Source: Paramacrobiotus metropolitanus
Taxonomy: Eukaryota; Tardigrada; Eutardigrada; Parachela; Macrobiotidae
NCBI RefSeq assembly: GCF_019649055.1
Contig: NW_026570221.1
Span: forward strand, 2,542,001-2,606,000
Reading direction: 5' to 3'
Length of the DNA stretch: 64,000 bases
The translations under genes and the position numbers were made by a program. The notes under the pieces were generated by a model, which saw only the letters and a list, made by a program, of their open reading frames with translations, had not been told where the DNA came from and made no database searches. Positions 1 through 12,890 of the stretch are shown here, in pieces; position 1 is the first letter of the stretch, and each line of letters begins with the position of its first letter.

Positions 1-244
1 TCTGGGAGAAGTGCTGACTAATGTATCTGTATGACTGTTATGTTACCAACTGTGGTATATAAGCGAGTGTTGTACAGAACATCTATGAACACCTTGTGGA
101 CATCACTGAATGAACAACTGCGGATGTGTCTGAGTTGGTTCGTTAGTACAGTTAGTACGGTAGTCAGTTATCACCTTCCTACAGACCACTATTTAATTTT
201 CAAGAGTTACAGTTCCTGAACGTACCAGAAGAGCCTTTATTACG

Positions 245-3200
245 TTGGTCCAGAGTCTACTGGCTATTTTTTCAGACCTCTTTGACAGTGGGAACTACAG
301 CCATCCAACCGAAAAGAAAGCCATAGATATTTACCACCAGTGCATGAATCAAACGCACGAAATTTGTAAGTTACTGAAGCACGCGTCAGCTTGGCTAATC
401 ATAGTTCTATATTGTTTTATCAGAATCGTTTCCCATGTATGGCATTGCATAAGAAGCACTACCATCCGCTTCAGCGCGCGACTACACACTGTATTCTGGG
501 GTTAAATTGAGCCGAAATCTACAGTATGCCCTATGTTATACGGTTGGGGTACACTTTGCAACTCTAGCTCAACTGAACCCGAAAATATAGTGAACAGCGA
601 CGACTGGCGGCGGTTGGCATTGAATTTCGGAAAACTTTTCGCTCAGATATTTACTTACGGTACTATTATACGAGTACTTTGTGTACTTAATTCTGGGATG
701 GACTTGCTCATTAGCGACACAAGTCTGAATTAATTTGTTCATATGCGGAACCGTTGATCCATTTGGACCAGCTGCCAACATAAAATTAGTTATGTCCTGC
801 CGCGCACTGCAATACCCGGCGTTTTACGTAGAGGGTGCTTCTTTGCGACGGCATATCAAAAAATGCATTTGTGACGCAAAAACTTCGAATCACAAAAACA
901 TCCCATTGAATAATGTTTCCACAGCCTCAGAATCCCGCGACCAAACCTTGTTTAGCACCGTGAACGACCTGCTGGGTGGATGGTCACTGCTCAATGAACA
1001 GTCCAATGTGTCCGCCGTTCGTCTGAAAGACACTCTCATTCGTCTGCAGCAGAACAACATCCAGACCTTCGGTCTTCTGTACGTTGGTGACAATATCGTG
1101 TCCGGCGACGAGCAGATCCTGTACTTCATGGCGCCTGAACGTCTCGCACTGCGGGCCGCACAGTGGCAGCCAAATGCACTGGACAACGCCCATGTCAACA
1201 GCACCATTAATAACACATTCGTAAAACTGTTCCAAGCTTGGATTCCCATCGTGCAGCAGTTAGCTAATGCGACCAATACGAACGTCCAATGGTCTACAAA
1301 CTGAAAACCGGCTAAAGGGAGCCATTATGTTAGAAGCCGTGCTAAATGCGGTGAGCCTCGATTCTATCAGTCATTAGCGGGTTTATTTTTTCTGATTTAC
1401 AGTATGTTTGGATCATTTTATGTTGTGATCATTATTTGTTTTATACAAAATTTACTACATTTAACCTTACATTTCATTTTATTTTTTCAAAATCGCTTTA
1501 TCTTTGAAAAAGGTTTCATTAATTGCTCAAACGATGTTTTACTTGTTTCCGAATTTCGTTGTTTGGAATTTTAGAGATTTTTTATTCAGGGTGTAAAAGG
1601 AAGCCAGGATGGTTTGAGGCGGATAGCGTTCGGTGACCTTTCGGCATCGCCATACCGTTCGCAGTTTCTGGCCAATTTTCTGCCGGTCTTCAATGCCATG
1701 CTGAAAGCTTTCAGGGTGAATTTCCAAGCCACAACGACCACAAAGTTTGGGGACACCAGAACAGGGTATCTTCTTCATCTGGACAAAACGATGGCGCAGT
1801 TGGAAGCGCAGGGAAACGCGGGACAGACGACATTGGCCGATTGGTTATGGTGGAACGCCGTCCATCGTTATCTCTATCAACCGACGCACCAGTGCGTGGA
1901 GCTGGTAAAAGCAAGCATGCCGTTGACCGTCTCGGGGTTGTTCTTTAAGACATACATCGGGCACAGAGCTCTACAAAAGGTCAACACAAAAACTTTTATT
2001 TATCGAACAGAGAGCGGTAATAAATGATTAGAACGAACTCTGATATCAAAATACAAAGTCTATTTAAGAACTTTTATAGATTACTGGATTTTATCCGATA
2101 TGCGGAGGCAGATCATGAGCGAGGTCCCGCCGGCGCGCCAGCTCCAAGACTTTACACTGGCACTGCGTGGATAGCTGCACATATAGCATCAAAGTTATTT
2201 AGCTGCAGCACCGCACACCAGACGAATTCATAAGATTACGTTCAAAATTGTTAACCCATACATCGTCTTTAAAAGGTGCCGTAACAATAGCGTTCCGATA
2301 CAGACAGCTGATGACGACTGGACCGGCATCCGGCACCTGCCAGCGATCTTCATCCTGGTACCGGTCCTTCAACCCGCATAATCTGAAGCCTGAATCCTTG
2401 CAGGCGAAGACAAGTTCCCCGTTCATCCGGATATTCCGTGACACAAAGTAATGCAATTCCCGCAGATGTTTCTCGCAGTTCTCCGTCATCTCCGGAGCCC
2501 CAATGTTTTCCATCAGGCAACCCATCATACTACGAGAACCACAATGACCATCGACTATCCAGTTCAATATCGAAGTGAAACTTCACTTACTGGTGCGCGG
2601 GCGCATGCATATTGCCTCCACAACAGTTGCAGATTATGTTGGCAAAATCCGGTGAACCCGGGCTACCAATAGATCTATTGGTGACCCAGAGTCACTATGT
2701 TTTTGTAAAGGTAATGGTGGCTATTCTATTTTTAAATATCTTTTATCTTTTAAGGAAGAGAGTATGGGTCTTTTTTTCGGTATGAGCTTCCAAAACTGGA
2801 AGTTTCATTATTTGATGGGACACGGTATTCATGGTTACTTCTGCTTAATAGGCGAAAGTATTGACATCGGAAATTTCAAATGGGGTTCGCGTTGCGGTCC
2901 TTTTAAAAGCGGACTGGATGGACCGCGCAAAGCAAAATGCAGCGGTGGACAAGCTTAATCATACACTGCGAATGGTCGGTTATCCCGAAGAGTTCTTGCG
3001 CAACTGGACAATACTCGACCAACTTTATGCAAAGGCAAGTAAACCAATGCTTCATATTGTTTACATTTTACAGAAATTATTATTCTAAAACAAGACTTCA
3101 CAAAAGAAGCAGTATTCAAAACTGCAGCCGAGTAAGATGTGTGAAAGGAGCAACGAGACCGTTCCCAGTTCGGAAGTCATCGAAATCATAATTAACGTTG

Positions 3201-4961
3201 TTCTTCATAACTTCAACACAACGAATTCCGGAAGAGCTGTTCGGTGGAGTCATAATCGTTTAAACGCGGCTAGTTTCGTCGATGTAATAAATTTGCCGGT
3301 CGCACTCCTAACTCTTTTACCAGTGTCAGTGGTCCCGTGGTTGGACCCTCGAGAGAACGATTGTTTCGAGGAACAGCTATCGAGCTGAAGGGCCGGCTGG
3401 GAAGAGCCATGCTGCGCAGTAAACTTGCGCTCGGTAACTTCGCGTTTCAAATATGCATTTCGTGCCGTTGGCGGACAAATCTGGAATGAATTTGGTGTTG
3501 AACCGTGGTGGCGAATTATCGCGGCTCTTTTAGCGGCATTACCAGTCGTCCGGGTTCGACCATCTACAGCCGGCCCGATTTTCTGACCTCCATTGTTCTT
3601 CTTCGATCGCGGTATAATACAATAGAGATGCCCGGGGAACAGTACATCGCGTAAGTCTGTGATATAGAATGTGCAGTACGGGTCACGCTGCCTCTGGCTC
3701 GATCTGACTCGATTCGCTTTAAGTGGTGTCTTTTACTCGATAACAGATTCGCAAGTGCAAAAGCATCGAGACTGCCGGGAGATTGCAAACAAAAAATGTT
3801 CAGATCGGGGCTGCTGAAAACATCGTATACAGGGACACATGTACTCGTACATACGGCGTAACTGAGAAGATGTAACAGGGGAGTTTGTCCAATGAACGCT
3901 AATAGAATTTAACGTGATTACTAAATTATTATTTTGGCTGATAAAGCTAGAATTTTGACATAATGCTCCGATACTCCGCTTGTAGATTGAATTAAAACGG
4001 ACATTTACCGAGACACTGCGCACCATCGATCAAAGCAACAGTTGGATCAACTTGCAGAAACTCCTCATCCGCACCCGCAATAATCCGTACTATCCAACCG
4101 ACCTCACATCGGCCAATGCAGAAATGATTCGTTACCGCAACTACGACCTTGGTACCCGATAACATCGCCGTTCACAAACATTATCAGACGTGTTGCATTC
4201 ACGAAATTTTTGGTTTGCAGTAATTCCAGCGGCATATTTACAGCCACCCATATTGTACGCGGGCAACCTAGACATTGTTAACTATGCCCGGCTGGGTGCT
4301 TCTATTGGCCACGAATTCATTCACGGCTTTGATATTTTCGGTTATTCTTGCCTGAATAAAATTATTCCTTCATTCGAACAATTTTCCGTGGTGTGCTTAG
4401 GTAAAGACGTTGGAAAAGTCGGCAAACCGCTCAGTTGGAGGACGAATGTGACACAGAGCAACTACAATGCGAGAAAATACACCTTAGTGGATCTTTACAA
4501 CAGTTTCAGTTCGCCCATCAACAGTGTGGACGGTCAGCGAACACTCAACGAGAACATCGCCGACAATGGCGGAATTCGTGCTGCATACCTGGTTAGTATT
4601 CTTATTTCAATAATAAAAAAGTTATATGGTGCGCAGATATTTGATTTTGCAGGCTTTTCATAATTTTATGAGCCGCACAGGATACCGCATCAAATTGCCG
4701 GGGTTGGAGGAAATGAACGAAGACCAACTGTTCTGGTTGGTTGCTGCACAGGTGACCTTTGTACCAATTGTTAGAATGGGAGCAACGTTTAACCGGAAGT
4801 TTGTTCAGAAATCTTGCACGCGGCATCCGAAATTGGCTGACCCCGAGCACGCACCGCTACGCTTCCGTGTGCTCGGAACCCTCATGAACAATCCGGATTT
4901 CGGTTCAGCTTACAACTGTCCTCTGGGGTCTCCGATGAACCCCTGGATTAAGGCGTGGTAG
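245..4961 (+). CDS. M13 family zinc metalloprotease (neprilysin/ECE-like), multi-exon, 5' end incomplete
   Basis: M13 enzymes are membrane-anchored ectopeptidases that trim small peptides. Pieces in family order: about 245-365 (TEKKAIDIYHQCMNQ, then donor GTAAGT); about 775-1304 (N-domain, GLLYVGD region); about 1600-1965 (LADWLWWNAVHR and the CVELVKASMP region); about 2885-3040 (WMDRAKQN, MVGYPEE); a possible exon near 3985-4140; 4221-4591 (YLQPP, then zinc motif HEFIH at about 4310, then ENIADNGG supplying the third zinc ligand); and 4653-4961 (LPGL..QLFWL, FRVLGTL, SPMNPW, stop). The last intron, 4592-4652, is only 61 bp. The exons total near the usual 700 residues, but the N-terminal anchor was not found and may lie left of the window. 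Zinc ligands are intact. Two cysteines usual in the family, after QVW and in the C-terminal CxVW, are absent. Exon limits before 4221 are approximate. Confidence 0.75.
2199..2585 (-). pseudogene. GLG1-like cysteine-rich repeat fragment, antisense in an M13 intron
   Basis: An open stretch of about 120 codons on the minus strand resembles the cysteine-rich repeat of Golgi apparatus protein 1 (GLG1/ESL-1): GCLMENIGAPEMTENC, then about 30 residues, then FACKDSGFRLC, which matches the family pattern CLxxN..MTxxC......ACKxDxxxLC. GLG1 normally has about 16 such repeats, a signal peptide and one TM segment; only one to two repeats are visible. An AG at about 2582 could be a splice acceptor opening the exon, and I see no further exons. 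It lies between two exons of the M13 gene on the opposite strand, so it is either a stray exon of a decayed gene or part of a nested gene. The family call rests on motif memory, not a search. Confidence 0.5.
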
Positions 4962-4969
4962 AGACGTCT

Positions 4970-6632
4970 CGCTTAACATTGCGTTGCTGTCAAAAAACAC
5001 TAAAATCAGCAGATGCGGCGAATCTTAATTAAAAACTGATAAGAAAGAGCGCAAAAAAAGCGAAAATTCCCGTGATGGAAACCTCATCGTTGAGTGTTAA
5101 CATTAGTGGGGAGAGCGTTACATGAAATAACTGGTGGTTATTCATAAAACTAGCTAGACATATTAATGGATTACATTCACCGATAACTGCATACCGGCTG
5201 TTGTAATTGTCGAAACCGTACGATTGGGCGTGTGAAAATTAATTTCGTTTTTCTAAAGATTCGACGCGCGACTTTTAGCTGTGAACGCATCTGGCCGCCG
5301 GACATGCGGACGCTGAAACATTATGCTTTGGGACGTAGTGCTTCGGGTTGTTCCCAATTTGCAGCAAGCAACAGCAAATTGCATCCCACTGAAATTTTCT
5401 TCGTTTTTATGTACGTATATGGGGATCACGGTTTTACTGAAAGCTCATCCGGGTTCTGTTCATAATAACGACAAGAATCAACCGAAGAAATACTGAACTT
5501 ACCGAGAAGAAATATTCAGATTTAATGCTTTCGTGAACAGTTCCAGTATATGTAATCGGTAGTGGGGCAGTTTTTATTATCTCATAGCTGGGATAACCCT
5601 GCAGTGATTTTCGCCATAACCATGCTGACGATACAGTCATCATGACGCTACACATGGCTCTCAAATTTAAAGAATATAATGTTATTCTCAGTGAGTGAGT
5701 CCTGTTTTTCTTCAGCTGGCAATTCTCGTATTTACGAAAAGAATCCGTAACACATGTAAGAGCGAAGAAAATTGTACTGCACGGCAAGTCCCCGTTAGAG
5801 CGTGGCTAAGAAATGACTTCCTTGGAGAATTCAGACAAATTACCTTTGGTTGAAACAATGATTAGCGTTAATCATAGGAGCCTGCCTTGAGCGACATGCG
5901 CTGTCATGCGCAACCGTTGCTTTCAAAAGATTTTTGCAGCGACAATGATTTCCTGGAAGATATGAAATTGTCGCACTGAATTACCAGTTTATTGGAGATG
6001 TTAATAATCAGAAGACTCGATTGTCTATGTCGGAAGTCTTCCAGTTTCAAGAGAGCTTGCTCCACCTTGATTTGCCGAAGGTATTACAGACGAGCGTAAA
6101 ATGTCGACGGGGGAAAAGACACAGCCGCTGCTTGCAAGCAGGTAGCCGGCAGGTGCATCTATCTAGTAATTATAGTCATGACATTTCCAAGTGAAATCGA
6201 TAATCGATGAGATGAATATGGCAAAGAGGACCCAACCCGGCCTGCTGTCGGTACTATTTCCAACACAGAGCATATCGATACATGGCATGTTCCTGTCCGT
6301 TTTGCTTGCTTTTTTCCTGTAAATTCAGAATTCATCTACGGTGCAGTAACATTTATTGTCATCTTATTTATTTACTATAATTTTAATCGCTCACAAAATG
6401 ACATAAAGTTACATCTGAGCGAATTATGGCGGCCGAAACTATATTTAGCGCCATTCATTGCAGCCTGGCTCGAGCGTCATATTTCTAACAAAAATCTGTT
6501 TTTCTGCCTCTCCTTAATTTTTGCTTCCGAGGATTTAATATTCAAGATTATCCCACGATTTCCGAGTCCCAAAAAATGGTTTTTCGGACAAACAGTATTT
6601 GGACTGATGATTATTTTGCAAATGCATCACAG
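4970..6632. other. Intergenic, M13 gene to GPCR
   Basis: No exon that I can support. A stretch near 5940-5990 (around ATGAAATTGTCGCACTGAATTACCAGT) resembles 39165-39195 upstream of the GPCR copy, which suggests the two GPCR regions arose by a segmental duplication that included upstream DNA. Confidence 0.4.
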
Positions 6633-7656
6633 GTCAGAGGCAACAACACGCTGAATATATATCACTCGCAACACAGCCCGACACCGTCTTCGTTGGCTAC
6701 TTATACATGATTCTTGCTATCGTCAGCTACTGCAGCAACAGTTTTTCGTGCTCATTTATGTCCAATCTCCGCAACTCTGGACACCCTTCAACATCTACAT
6801 TGTGACCTTATCGGCAATGGATTTCATCAAGTCCTGCACCAGCAACGTGGCGCAAATCAGCAACTATTTACAGTTCCGTTGGGTGTTCGGCGAATACGGG
6901 TGCTTGTTTGTCATTTACTGTGCACAACTGACCAGCGCGTGTATTGTGTCCGTTCACGTCCTTATCAGCGTCAGTCGGCTGTGGGCGGTGACCTTTCCCT
7001 ACAGCTACCGCGTTCGACACACGCGGAAACTCGCGGCGAGCTTAATTGTGGCAGTGGTCGTTATTATCAACATGCTGTCGTTGCCCGTATTTCTCCATCA
7101 CGACTGCCGCGCCCGTGGACCCGTCCTGGGAGATCTGTGCATTTACAACTTCGGCTATGATTATTTCTACAGCGCCCTCTACGGATACATCACGCACCCG
7201 TTGCCGCAAGCGCTGGTCACCGTTATCTATCCGGTCGTTTTTTGGAAAGTGAAAATTCTGCGCAAAACCCGTGCTGACACAATTACGCACTCTGTTAGTT
7301 TCGTGTCACGGTTTGGTGAGTCCACTGTGCCGGTGGGAACTCCCCGCCGAAAGGTCTGCCATCAAGACGAAAGCCGTGTGCAAAAGCGTAATACGCACTT
7401 TGTGGTTTTGACTATCCTTTTTGTTAATTCCTTGCTGTTTTGGACACCGGGTCATATCGTGTATTCCTTCATGATGACGTCTTCACGCTCTTTGCCTGTG
7501 AGAGCACTGGCTGTTGTGAATTTGTTGTTCGCCCTGGATTGTACCGTGAATCCACTGCTCTGCATGATGGCTTCCAAGCAGTGGCGTCAGGCTGCTGCGC
7601 ACTGTCTCCGCCGCCTGCAGAACGAGCGAAGGAAAGCCCGGGAAAACGATGTTTGA
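6633..7656 (+). CDS. Class A (rhodopsin-like) orphan GPCR with a frame problem between TM1 and TM2
   Basis: The main frame from about 6748 to 7656 encodes TM2 to TM7: FNIYIVTLSAMDF (TM2), CLFVIYCAQL..SRLWAV (TM3, with SRL in place of DRY), KLAASLIVAVVVIINML (TM4), an extracellular loop with DLCIYNFGYDY, PLPQALVTVIYPVVF (TM5), VLTILFVNSLLFWTPGHI (TM6, FWTP like the CWxP motif), and ALDCTVNPLLCMM (TM7, NPxxY-like) followed by a basic tail. TM1 (VFVGYLYMILAIVSYCSNSF) sits just upstream in another frame, after an acceptor at about 6632. The frames change at a T5 run (6742-6746), where one more T would make them continuous, so this is a recent frameshift, an assembly error, or a sign of decay. AATAAA lies at 7894-7899. 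The ligand is unknown. Confidence 0.75.
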
Positions 7657-7893
7657 AAAAAGAAGCTAAAATTGATTGCCAGACGTCGCACCTCAGTCTT
7701 TATTTTATAGTTCTTTTATTCTGTTGGCACTGGCAGTATTCCTCCCCAGTTGGTAATACATGTATTATGTCATATGTCAAAGTTGAAAATCGTGCCTTAG
7801 ATAATTATTTGACGAGCTAGTTCGAGCAAGTTTTGGGTAATGGTTTCTATGTAACGTAATCTACCACGAAGACACTCCAAGTCGCTGTTTTTC

Positions 7894-7899
7894 AATAAA
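7894..7899 (+). terminator. Poly(A) signal of the GPCR
   Basis: AATAAA lies about 240 bp after the GPCR stop codon. Confidence 0.4.
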
Positions 7900-8287
7900 G
7901 ATGATAGACGCTGCAGGTTTTAAATAACTGCGTATGACGTATGAAGTAGCATTGCCCTCGATCGTGTGAAAACCTGTGTAATGCCTACAAACAGATGTTT
8001 TTACCGCTTTTTACTAGCTTTCTGCCATTATTTCGGGGAGAGAGGATGGGTTTTATTTCGAAACGATTCACCGATTAACACAACACGCTAAACCTGCTGC
8101 TGTATGAATAACACGGACTGGAAATAGACAAGTCTCAGTGTAAATGAAAGCTATAAAAACAGTAAACATTCGACCACCGAGATGTTCTGTTTAGCATCAT
8201 GAAGGTGTCTAAAAGATGATGAGGACAATAAGTAGGGTTGTTGATACCAGGCACTTGAGCGTTTCTATGGTATTGGTATTTTGGTAT

Positions 8288-8639
8288 TGTTACATAATTT
8301 ATGGCAGAGCAAAGTAATTAAAGGTCACGGCACGGCTAGACCGGCCGGTAAGCTATTATATGATAATATGCATTGATGGTAAACGGAAGGCAGGGAATTG
8401 TTATTAGGAAAGAAATCAGACAGAAGTACAAAGTGTACTGTCGAAAGTGGTACTGAATGCATGCGTCCGTGCATTAGAAGTGAAGAACATCAGTATTTGT
8501 AGGCAAAACAAGTAGAGAAGAATAATATCAGATAGCACGAGTGAGCATATCGCTCAAATGAATCAGTAAACAGTAGCAACATCATAAAAGTGAATCAGAG
8601 CTGTCGCTCAATTATCTATATAAAAATCATTACGTGACA
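8288..8639 (-). repeat. LTR (3' in element orientation) of the 6.3 kb element
   Basis: Bounded by TG..CA and adjoined on its inner side by a short polypurine tract on the minus strand. It is the intact partner that shows how the other LTR was interrupted. Confidence 0.88.
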
Positions 8640-11600
8640 CTTCTCTCCGTGTGAAAAGGACTGTCCGCAGTCCATAACTAGACAAGAAAAGCAGAAAAGC
8701 CAGTTAACCAGCAATACGATAAAGCAGCTATTTTTGCGTTTAGAAATTTTCAAAACACATCCAAGAAACAACGGGTATTATTATGCAAATAATATTATAA
8801 TTGATACGGTTATAAGAAATATAGCTAATACAGCGGAATAATTTATTTTCGTAACGCTTTTAGGGAAAACCCGGGTTAAATCAAATTTTCATTTTATAAA
8901 TGTTTTTGAATTTAGATTCCCTGACTCATTTATATAATAAATGCGGTGCTAACGATGATGTCATTCGGTCGCACTTGAACTTGAACTTTGATCCGCGGTC
9001 AACCATACACCAAAACCACAACACCACACCGTATTCACGAAATTAAACAGAAAATCTTATTCTCTGAGGCAAGATCTGAACGAAAAATTCATTTGCTCAT
9101 TTCCAAGATCTTATTTCGCTGATTTCAAACACTGTTTGTTCGCCTGTCTGTAACACGCGCTTAGCGTCCACTTCTTCTCCCCATGTTGTAATTTTTCGTA
9201 CACTTGTGCAGACGGGTGCATTGTTAATTTGTCTGAGTAGATTAGTAGCATGTCTTGCGGTCAAGTCGCTTACTTACGGCTCAACACCTCGTTAACCAGT
9301 GATGCGCCCAAAGCTAGAGTTGTTACGCGGCGGCTCTGTATCGACGTCATCGCCCATGACCGAAGTATTGCTACAGCGACGGGATTGCTGATCAGACACT
9401 TTTATTTTATTAAGAACTTCGTTGTTTTTTTTTTAGAAGACTTCTAGCGATTATACTCACCTCGACATTTAGCAAACAGACTGCTGCACCAGCATCTTCG
9501 TAGGAAATTTTAATTAATAAATTTGAAATCCTGCCCCAGAAAATAGATCTCCAGCTAATCACGAAAATACAATGCGTTAACCATGACCATAATGCAGGCT
9601 ACCTAATACGAGCACTCACTGATCATTGCAAGGCTGTAATGACTGATAAAAATCGGCGACCTAAAGCTTCAGGTAGCGAACGTAATATAACTGAGTTCGC
9701 TGGAGCGAACCTTAAAATTACTGGGTTCCCGGGGGTAGAATCGGGTCTATCTCCAAGAACTTTAATTGAAATTCGAACTAAAATTTGACAATTCTCGAAG
9801 GAAATTTCCTGGCCGGTAGTTTTTGATAAATTTTCTCCAAGAACAAAGCGATCTTTTTATAATCAAAAATTTTAACACAAAAATCCGGATAATTTGAAAC
9901 CTAAGTAAGTACAACGCAAGAACCTAAATTAAATTGTTAATCAAGCAAATTATAAGAACAAAATGAATAAAATACGTTATTTTTGAAGTTTTTGGAATAA
10001 GCTCTCTTTATTGAAAATTTTGATTTATTTGCTGACTGACTTTACATAAGCGATAAAACAAGGCTAATGCTAAGCGATTATACTGAGCTGTTGGTTAATG
10101 GTTATCCGTTATCAAAGGAGCCAGCGTCCATAGCAGTACGGAAACGACGTAAAGAGACGAAATGGTCAGGGAACACGTGTGGAATCCAAACGGTATCCGT
10201 CCATCCACAGTTGTGCGTATTCGGTCCAACGCGAGAAACGAATCGGTCAGCTGTAGGGAGTTCACGGGTGTGTCCGCGCAGGAAATAGTGCGTTGATCCA
10301 AGCCTAATTGAGCCGGTCGGCTTACATTAGGCTTGTGGATTACAAGGTGATGCAGGCCCAAAGGAGGCTGAACACAGAACGCATTTGCCTGGAATGACAC
10401 TTGCAAGCGTTAGCTAAAAAGACGAACTCACTGATCAACTCTGTTTCCGTAAAAGGAATGCCGTTCTCATTTTTACGGCCTTTTGTATGATTTTCACAAA
10501 CGCAGGTGGAGCGTTACACTTTCAGCAATATTTTGATAGCTGTTATGATTCGCAATAAATTTTCCATGACGAAATATATTCAGTCATAAATGAAAAGTTT
10601 GAAATAAACTTATTTTTGTTTGGAATCAATGTAAATCTCAGTCTGCGCAGTCCTAAAATTTACAAAGAGCCATTTTGAAGAAAAATGAAACTCAGTTTAG
10701 CACGTTGCGAGAAAATAAATACATCTGGCACAATCCGCCGTTATGATCATGCAAATCTTTTTTAAATTTCCAACAGGAGTCATTTTTTGAACAACTTCAT
10801 TTGCTAACATATTTGTCTCGAGAGTATAATTTTTATATCAACGTATAATAACGGGCCTATGAGGGTTCAGATCTGCGGGGCGGGCTGCAGTAAATGCGGA
10901 GGCTTTTCAAAAACATTGCGTTTCGCGGAACACCAATGCTGCAGAAAATATTTAACGAACATATACAAATACCATCCTCGAAAAGAAAAACCCATTCGAA
11001 AGAGTACAAATAAAAGCAATAAAATATAGTTTTTCAAACACGCAATTATCAGGAATATCGGACAATCAAAAACGCATTACTCATTGAGTTCCGAGATTAG
11101 AATCCTTTTTTTGGCTCTTTCAACTTTACATAAACCAATCTGAGTTTAAGAAAACTCTTCAGTTTCGGGCTGTCAAAATTCCAAATTAAACACATTATGC
11201 GTAGACGCTACTCGCACTTTATCACTACACAGGGGATTCATTAAGATTCTTCCAACTTTTACTGCGGTCCATGGTATAGCTTCGCCGGTCTGAGTATACT
11301 CTTTTCAACTAAACGAACATTAACTTGACTCCAAGGCTTTTGCCTTTGATTAAATGCAACAATTCATTATTTTACCGGCTGGGTCACTACGCTCTCCGGA
11401 TGAGTCTGTAGTTCTTCCCCTAGGTGATACTAAAGTTTTAAAAAGAACGTGCACTTTCTTTTTAAACACTAAGTCAACATTTTTGTTAACCACGTATTTA
11501 CCTGATGATTCACTGCTATACGTCACCTACAGCGCAACGGTCTAAAGCTTTTAATTAATGTTTATTTTAAACCAATGCAAATTCTAGTCTGCAGTTCTAG

Positions 11601-12354
11601 AGCTAACAATGATTTATTTTGTTGCATATCAGAAACGTTAATCCAGACTCGCACTCTGGTAGTTTTCAGCTATGCGAATAAAGTATGTACATTGGGCACA
11701 ACGTTCGTCCAATCTGTCACCTTGACCTACTAGTTGCGTCTATCCAGTGCCGTCGCTTTGCGGAGTCATTTATTCTCTGGCCAGTTCAACAATAAAAATT
11801 CCAAAAACAAAAAAAGAAACACGTGCATTTCCTCAAAATAAAATATCAAAAACATAAAAAGCACACGTGCATTTCCTCAAAATAAATTTTCAAAAACATA
11901 AAAAGCACACGTGCATTGCTTCAGATAATTCATTCGCCGATGTGCTTCTTCCTGGATAGATAATTATTGCAGAATCTATTACGTCGCTTTTATTCCTTCC
12001 CCTCTTTGACGAAAAACTTCATACAGTAAATTTAAAAACCAGTTGTACGTTAGGTCGGATGCGTCAATGATTTGAGCCAAACATTTTGTGAAATCAAATG
12101 ATAAGTGAATAAAAGTAGATAAAAGGTTACAAAGTTAAAAAGCTAAAACAAAACGGTTATTTTTTACTACATTTTAGACGGCCATAACGTTCCTACAAAA
12201 CGATGCACTAAACGCATATCCACATGCAGTATTAAGGCAGGACAGTAATATTTTGAAAACGGAAAAGTTTCATAAACATTTTTTTTAGTGTTTCGTGAAT
12301 AATCCAATACAACTTGGCATATGTACAAGCATATATACAACAACCTCATCAATA
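8640..12354. other. Internal region of the 6.3 kb LTR element, no recognisable genes
   Basis: AT-rich DNA without a protease, RT or integrase frame in any phase I inspected. It holds a short tandem repeat near 11.8 kb. This is the place where pol would be expected for a minus-oriented element. Confidence 0.5.
11799..11924. repeat. Tandem repeat, about 45-bp unit, nearly three copies
   Basis: The unit contains AAAGCACACGTGCATTTCCT followed by CAAAATAAA. Copies begin near 11799, 11846 and 11890; the last is partial and diverged. Each contains the palindrome CACGTG. Confidence 0.8.
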
Positions 12355-12890
12355 TCAGTGTGGCTGTCCCGGTGCACTTGCCGAACGGGACGGTGATCTG
12401 GCTTGCGTGGCCGAATGCTCACCGCTTGCCGACTGTTGACGTGCACCACCAACGTTAGTAGTGTTACGTTTACCCTTTTCAACAGGCCTGTAATTACGGC
12501 TATTTGGGTTTAAATAACACACGGAATAAAGGTGACCAACCTTGTGGCAGTAGTTACAAGCACGGCTTTCGCGTTTACGTTTGGGCTTGGACGGCGCATT
12601 AAGCTGATTTAAAAGAGAACTGTACTCATTCAAAATTTGTTAACTTTGGCAACCAATGATAACAAAACCGGAGTTTTAATAACTGTAACGGGTCCTAGTA
12701 CATCGACGACCGGGCTACATGGAACTAAGTCCTTGAGGAGTTCGTGGTCCATGACTGCAACTGAATGCCGACGTGTACAAAGCTTTTCTGATGATTTCAT
12801 GGCCAACAGAAATGACTCAACCAAGCTTTGATCTGCTTCTCTTGACTGGACAGTAGGAGGGTAATTACCAGTTCTTTTGGTCTGATTCAT
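12355..12890 (-). pseudogene. Gag-like zinc-knuckle remnant of the 6.3 kb LTR element
   Basis: A minus-strand coding stretch contains CNYCHKVGHLYSVC, a CX2CX4HX4C retroviral-type zinc knuckle, after a basic segment (KPKRKRE) and before a Ser/Arg-rich tail. The upstream part lacks a recognisable capsid domain. Its position near the right LTR agrees with minus-strand orientation. It is treated as a fossil Gag and appears broken. Confidence 0.6.

Noticed and set aside
11799-11924. CRISPR-like array
   Set aside because: Three tandem units of about 45 bp without distinct spacers in eukaryotic transposon DNA.
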